Assembly (NCBI GenBank): GCA_016841205.1
Contig: JAENZP010000002.1
Coordinates: forward strand, 124,001-188,000
DNA from: Desulfoscipio geothermicus
GTDB taxonomy: Bacteria; Bacillota; Desulfotomaculia; Desulfotomaculales; Desulfallaceae
Direction: 5' to 3'
Length of the DNA: 64,000 nt
Shown: positions 61,009 through 64,000 of the stretch, in pieces
How the letters are laid out: each line of letters starts with the position of its first letter
How positions within the stretch are numbered: the first letter of the stretch is position 1
Position numbers and translations under genes: made by a program
The notes under the pieces: model-generated
What the model saw: only the letters and a program-made list of their open reading frames with translations
The model's database searches: none
What the model was told of the DNA's origin: nothing

Positions 61009-62178
61009 TTACAAACACATCCTGTAAATGTTCTCCACATCTTCAGGTGTCAGAGACTTATAACCATGCATGACATCACCACCACAGGCATTCTTAGCCA
61101 TAGCCTTGAAGTGTCTTTCATCAATGCCGATTTCGGTCAGTGTCCTCTGCAGGCCAAGGGTATCGAACAGAAATTCACTCAAGCTGCTGATCGCCTTTTT
61201 CGCACCTTCCATATCGGAAAGGGAGGCATCGACACCGAATACATTGATACCGAACTTTTTGAATTGAGGTGCAGTGGTTTCATCCAGAATATACTCCATC
61301 CAACGTGGCGTGAGAATGGCAAGACCAAGGCCATGGGTAATATCATAATAAGCTGAAAGCTCATGCTCCATGTTATGGCAGCTGGCCGCCTGAAATCCGC
61401 CAGTTTGCAGAAAACCGTTCAAGGCCCAAGAGGCTGCCCACATGAGATTGGCTCTTGCCTCGTAATTGGTGGGTTCCTTGACAGCGACTGGTGCATATTT
61501 GATAACAGTCTTAATGACATCTTCCATGACACGGTCGATCATATCCATTTTGGGATACTTGGTGAAATAAAATATATCAAAAACATGTGACATGATATCC
61601 GCTCCGCCACAGGCAGTCTGGAAAGCACTGACGGAATAGGTGTTGGTCGGATCGAGGAAGGATACTTTTGGCTGAAGCAGAGGATGCAAAAAGCCATATT
61701 TTTCATTAGTATCCATGTTGCTGATGACTCCTCCTGAGTCCATTTCCGATCCGGTGGCAGACAGTGTCAATACCGAAAAGACGGGTAGCGCTTTGGTAAT
61801 AGGTGCTTTCTGAGTCACCAGGTCCCAACTATCTCCTTCGTAAAAAGCAGTGGCAGCAATAAACTTTGTGCAGTCGATGGTTGAGCCTCCGCCCACGGCT
61901 AAAAGTACATCAATCTTTTCTTTTTTACAGATGTCTGCGCCTTTATTGACAGTTGTATGACGGGGGTTGGGTTCAATGCCGGACAATTCAAAAACAGTTA
62001 ACCCGGCACTTTTCAACTCATCCATAACCTTGTCATAAAGACCGATTTTCTTGATGGAACCGCCGCCATAAGTCAGCAGTACACGAGTGCCATATTGTTT
62101 TAGTTCATCTCCTAAATGCTCAAGCTGATTTTCACCAAAGTAGATTTTTGTTGTGTTTTGAAAAGTAAAATTATACAT
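61009..62178 (-). CDS. Iron-containing alcohol dehydrogenase
   Basis: GGGSTIDCTKFIAA, SATGSEMDSGGVISN, HNMEHELSAYYDITHGLGLAIL; start MYNFTFQNTTKIYFG. Confidence 0.93.
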   Translation of the reverse strand: MYNFTFQNTTKIYFGENQLEHLGDELKQYGTRVLLTYGGGSIKKIGLYDKVMDELKSAGLTVFELSGIEPNPRHTTVNKGADICKKEKIDVLLAVGGGSTIDCTKFIAATAFYEGDSWDLVTQKAPITKALPVFSVLTLSATGSEMDSGGVISNMDTNEKYGFLHPLLQPKVSFLDPTNTYSVSAFQTACGGADIMSHVFDIFYFTKYPKMDMIDRVMEDVIKTVIKYAPVAVKEPTNYEARANLMWAASWALNGFLQTGGFQAASCHNMEHELSAYYDITHGLGLAILTPRWMEYILDETTAPQFKKFGINVFGVDASLSDMEGAKKAISSLSEFLFDTLGLQRTLTEIGIDERHFKAMAKNACGGDVMHGYKSLTPEDVENIYRMCL

Positions 62179-62180
62179 GT

Positions 62181-62906
62181 TTATTCCTCCTGATTCTTTC
62201 GATAGGTCAGCCATATGCTGCCGCTGTCTAATTTTTCTGCAGCTTTCAACTGAAAAGCAGCTGATTTTGCATCTGCAGATGTATACTTGCTTGTTTGAAA
62301 TAACGGGATTGCTTGTTCTGATGTCTCTACTGCTGGAATTACTACAAGGCTGATTTCGTCAATCAAGCCATCCTCTTGAAATGAGCCATTGACGATACCG
62401 CCGCCCTCCAGAAGCAGCTTATCAATACCAAATAAGCTCTTGAGTTTTTGGACAGCCTGCTCCAGATTGAGCGTATCTTTGCCTGAAAAAACATACGAAA
62501 CACCTTTGGAACGCAAGTGGGCCAGGAAAGCATCGGATACCTGTTCTGTCAGTACTTCGATGATATGCGCGCCATCATATCCTTCATCCGAATCGGAAAT
62601 GACGCGATCATTCCACAATAATTTCCCGTGTGGATCAACGGCCACTGCATAAAATGCAGCTTTTTCTGCTATAAAATCATTCCTGTCGATAGCTGGTCCT
62701 TCATACTCAGTTAGCTGGAGAGACGGTTGCGGAAAACTACCTTCCATTGTGATGCGTCCACATATGAAGCCATCCGCATCGTAATTTTTGTGAATCTGGT
62801 AATAGGTCTCGATGGAACCGCTGTATTCGCTTTTTTCTAGAAAACCACCGGTGACCTTCCCGTTCAACGATGTTACCATGTGACATATAATAAAAGGTCT
62901 CGTCAT
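62181..62906 (-). CDS. RibD C-terminal / dihydrofolate reductase family protein
   Basis: MTRPFIICHMVTSLNGKVTGGF...LFGIDKLLLEGGGIVNGSFQEDGLIDEISLVVIP. Confidence 0.85.
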   Translation of the reverse strand: MTRPFIICHMVTSLNGKVTGGFLEKSEYSGSIETYYQIHKNYDADGFICGRITMEGSFPQPSLQLTEYEGPAIDRNDFIAEKAAFYAVAVDPHGKLLWNDRVISDSDEGYDGAHIIEVLTEQVSDAFLAHLRSKGVSYVFSGKDTLNLEQAVQKLKSLFGIDKLLLEGGGIVNGSFQEDGLIDEISLVVIPAVETSEQAIPLFQTSKYTSADAKSAAFQLKAAEKLDSGSIWLTYRKNQEE

Positions 62907-62937
62907 GTCTTACCTCGTTTTCCTTGTTAAGTTCCCC

Positions 62938-63687
62938 TTATTTGCATGCTTCATTGACACACCGAAGTGCATTCAGACTACGGGGATAGCCGATATATGG
63001 AAGACATTGTGAAATGACCTTGATAAGAAAGGTTTTATCATTACCAATCCTGATATTCACTGCCGCATGACTGACGAGCTGCGGCTCACAGCCGCCTTGT
63101 GCGGCCAGAAAACAAAATGTGACCATTTCACGCTGCTTGTAGTCAAGCCCCGAGCGGGTGTAGTAATCACCAAAGCAATTGTCAGCCAACCAATGATTGA
63201 TATGACGGCTTTCTTCCGGGCCGGATTTCCAAAAATCATTCATGCCTTCTCCGAAAATGTCTACCTGAGCTTGAATTCCGGCTGCTAAACGAGTTTCTGA
63301 ATTTGTGGTGGACTGCGGTGGCAGAGGTAGTTCAACACCTCGCGCGGTCAGCATATCGTTCGTTGCCTTCAAAAAGGGGAAAACCCTTCCGATTCCTAAG
63401 TATGCAACTGCCTGATATACAATTTCCTTTATCTCCACTTGTGTAACACCAAGGTTCAATGCCGCAGTCAGCAACGCTTTGAATTCATCAACACCCTGAC
63501 AGCCTACTAGGGTTGCCAAAATCGCCATCATCCGGGTGCGGTCGTCAAGATCATCGCTGTTCACAACTTCATCAAAGGCGAAGTTGTCAAAGAGCTCTAT
63601 GAATTCCGGATCGGTCTCAAAGAATTTCGAGACATAACCGGGGAACATTCTTTCATGAAGTTTTTTTGTGTTTTCTGTAATTGGCAT
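62938..63687 (-). CDS. Carboxymuconolactone decarboxylase family protein (two CMD repeats)
   Basis: LDDRTRMMAILATLVGCQGVDEFKALLTAALNLGVTQVEIKEIVYQAVAYLG; LDYKQREMVTFCFLAAQGGCEPQLVSHAAVNIRIG. Confidence 0.85.
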   Translation of the reverse strand: MPITENTKKLHERMFPGYVSKFFETDPEFIELFDNFAFDEVVNSDDLDDRTRMMAILATLVGCQGVDEFKALLTAALNLGVTQVEIKEIVYQAVAYLGIGRVFPFLKATNDMLTARGVELPLPPQSTTNSETRLAAGIQAQVDIFGEGMNDFWKSGPEESRHINHWLADNCFGDYYTRSGLDYKQREMVTFCFLAAQGGCEPQLVSHAAVNIRIGNDKTFLIKVISQCLPYIGYPRSLNALRCVNEACK

Positions 63688-63690
63688 AGC

Positions 63691-63999
63691 TTATTCCTCC
63701 ACTTCGCAACGAATACGGACCATAGCACCCGAATGCTTTAGCTGCGGAACAACATCTTCCACCATGTCACCCAGATGCACCACGTCAAATGGCGCGGTGT
63801 TGAAGTCGCTGAACAGGATGGTGAAAGCATTCCAACCCTGGAAGTAAAACACCTGATTCTTATAAGCCGTATGCGTCAGTTCGCAACCGTCCTGACTCGC
63901 CCTATTTGGCAGGCGTGTAAAATATTCGTGCTCTGCATACCGTTCGTAGTGCGCTTCGAACGGACACATGGCGGTAATTTTTTCGACCAGCGGATTATT
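63691..63999 (-). CDS. Cyclophilin-like fold protein (partial, continues beyond window)
   Basis: Frame open to window edge; TAYKNQVFYFQGWNAFTILFSDFNTAPFDVVHLGDM...SGAMVRIRCEVEE. Confidence 0.45.
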   Translation of the reverse strand, partial: NNPLVEKITAMCPFEAHYERYAEHEYFTRLPNRASQDGCELTHTAYKNQVFYFQGWNAFTILFSDFNTAPFDVVHLGDMVEDVVPQLKHSGAMVRIRCEVEE

Positions 64000-64000
64000 G

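Noticed and set aside
1-64000. tRNA, rRNA or CRISPR-Cas loci
   Set aside because: No tRNA-like, rRNA-like or regularly spaced repeat pattern recognised, though a tRNAscan/cmscan run would be needed to be sure.

Overview
AT-rich Firmicutes-like window, probably a spore-forming Clostridia/Peptococcaceae relative. This is inferred from YjcZ-like, DUF1657, SLH, LysM and copper-amine-oxidase-N type proteins; no rRNA or tRNA was seen. Main content: a rifampicin-phosphotransferase-like enzyme (378-3008) and a PEP-utilizing paralog (26221-28809); an ArsA-type ATPase with a MarR regulator; an OmpR-type two-component system upstream of a DUF2680-like secreted protein; a GC-rich 8.3-kb cyclic beta-1,2-glucan synthase-like gene; SLH, LysM and copper-amine-oxidase-N envelope proteins; an MFS/TetR pair with a striking double palindrome; a DUF6765-like gene followed by an orphan gene; a CWB2-like membrane module; a P2A-type ATPase behind a yybP-ykoY (Mn2+)-type riboswitch candidate; an 11.4-kb SLH-anchored surface protein gene with a near-identical 2.8-kb internal tandem duplication; and a minus-strand redox cluster with MerR and a doubly frameshifted SDR. 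Decayed mobile elements (IS3-like, IS256-like, serine recombinase) and RAYT/REP-like GGGGTC repeats are scattered through the window. The items most worth follow-up are the giant duplicated surface protein, the riboswitch/P-type ATPase pair, the in-phase CTATCA repeats, the double TetR palindrome, the CWB2 module and the orphan DUF6765 pair. All family calls come from reading motifs; no database search was run.
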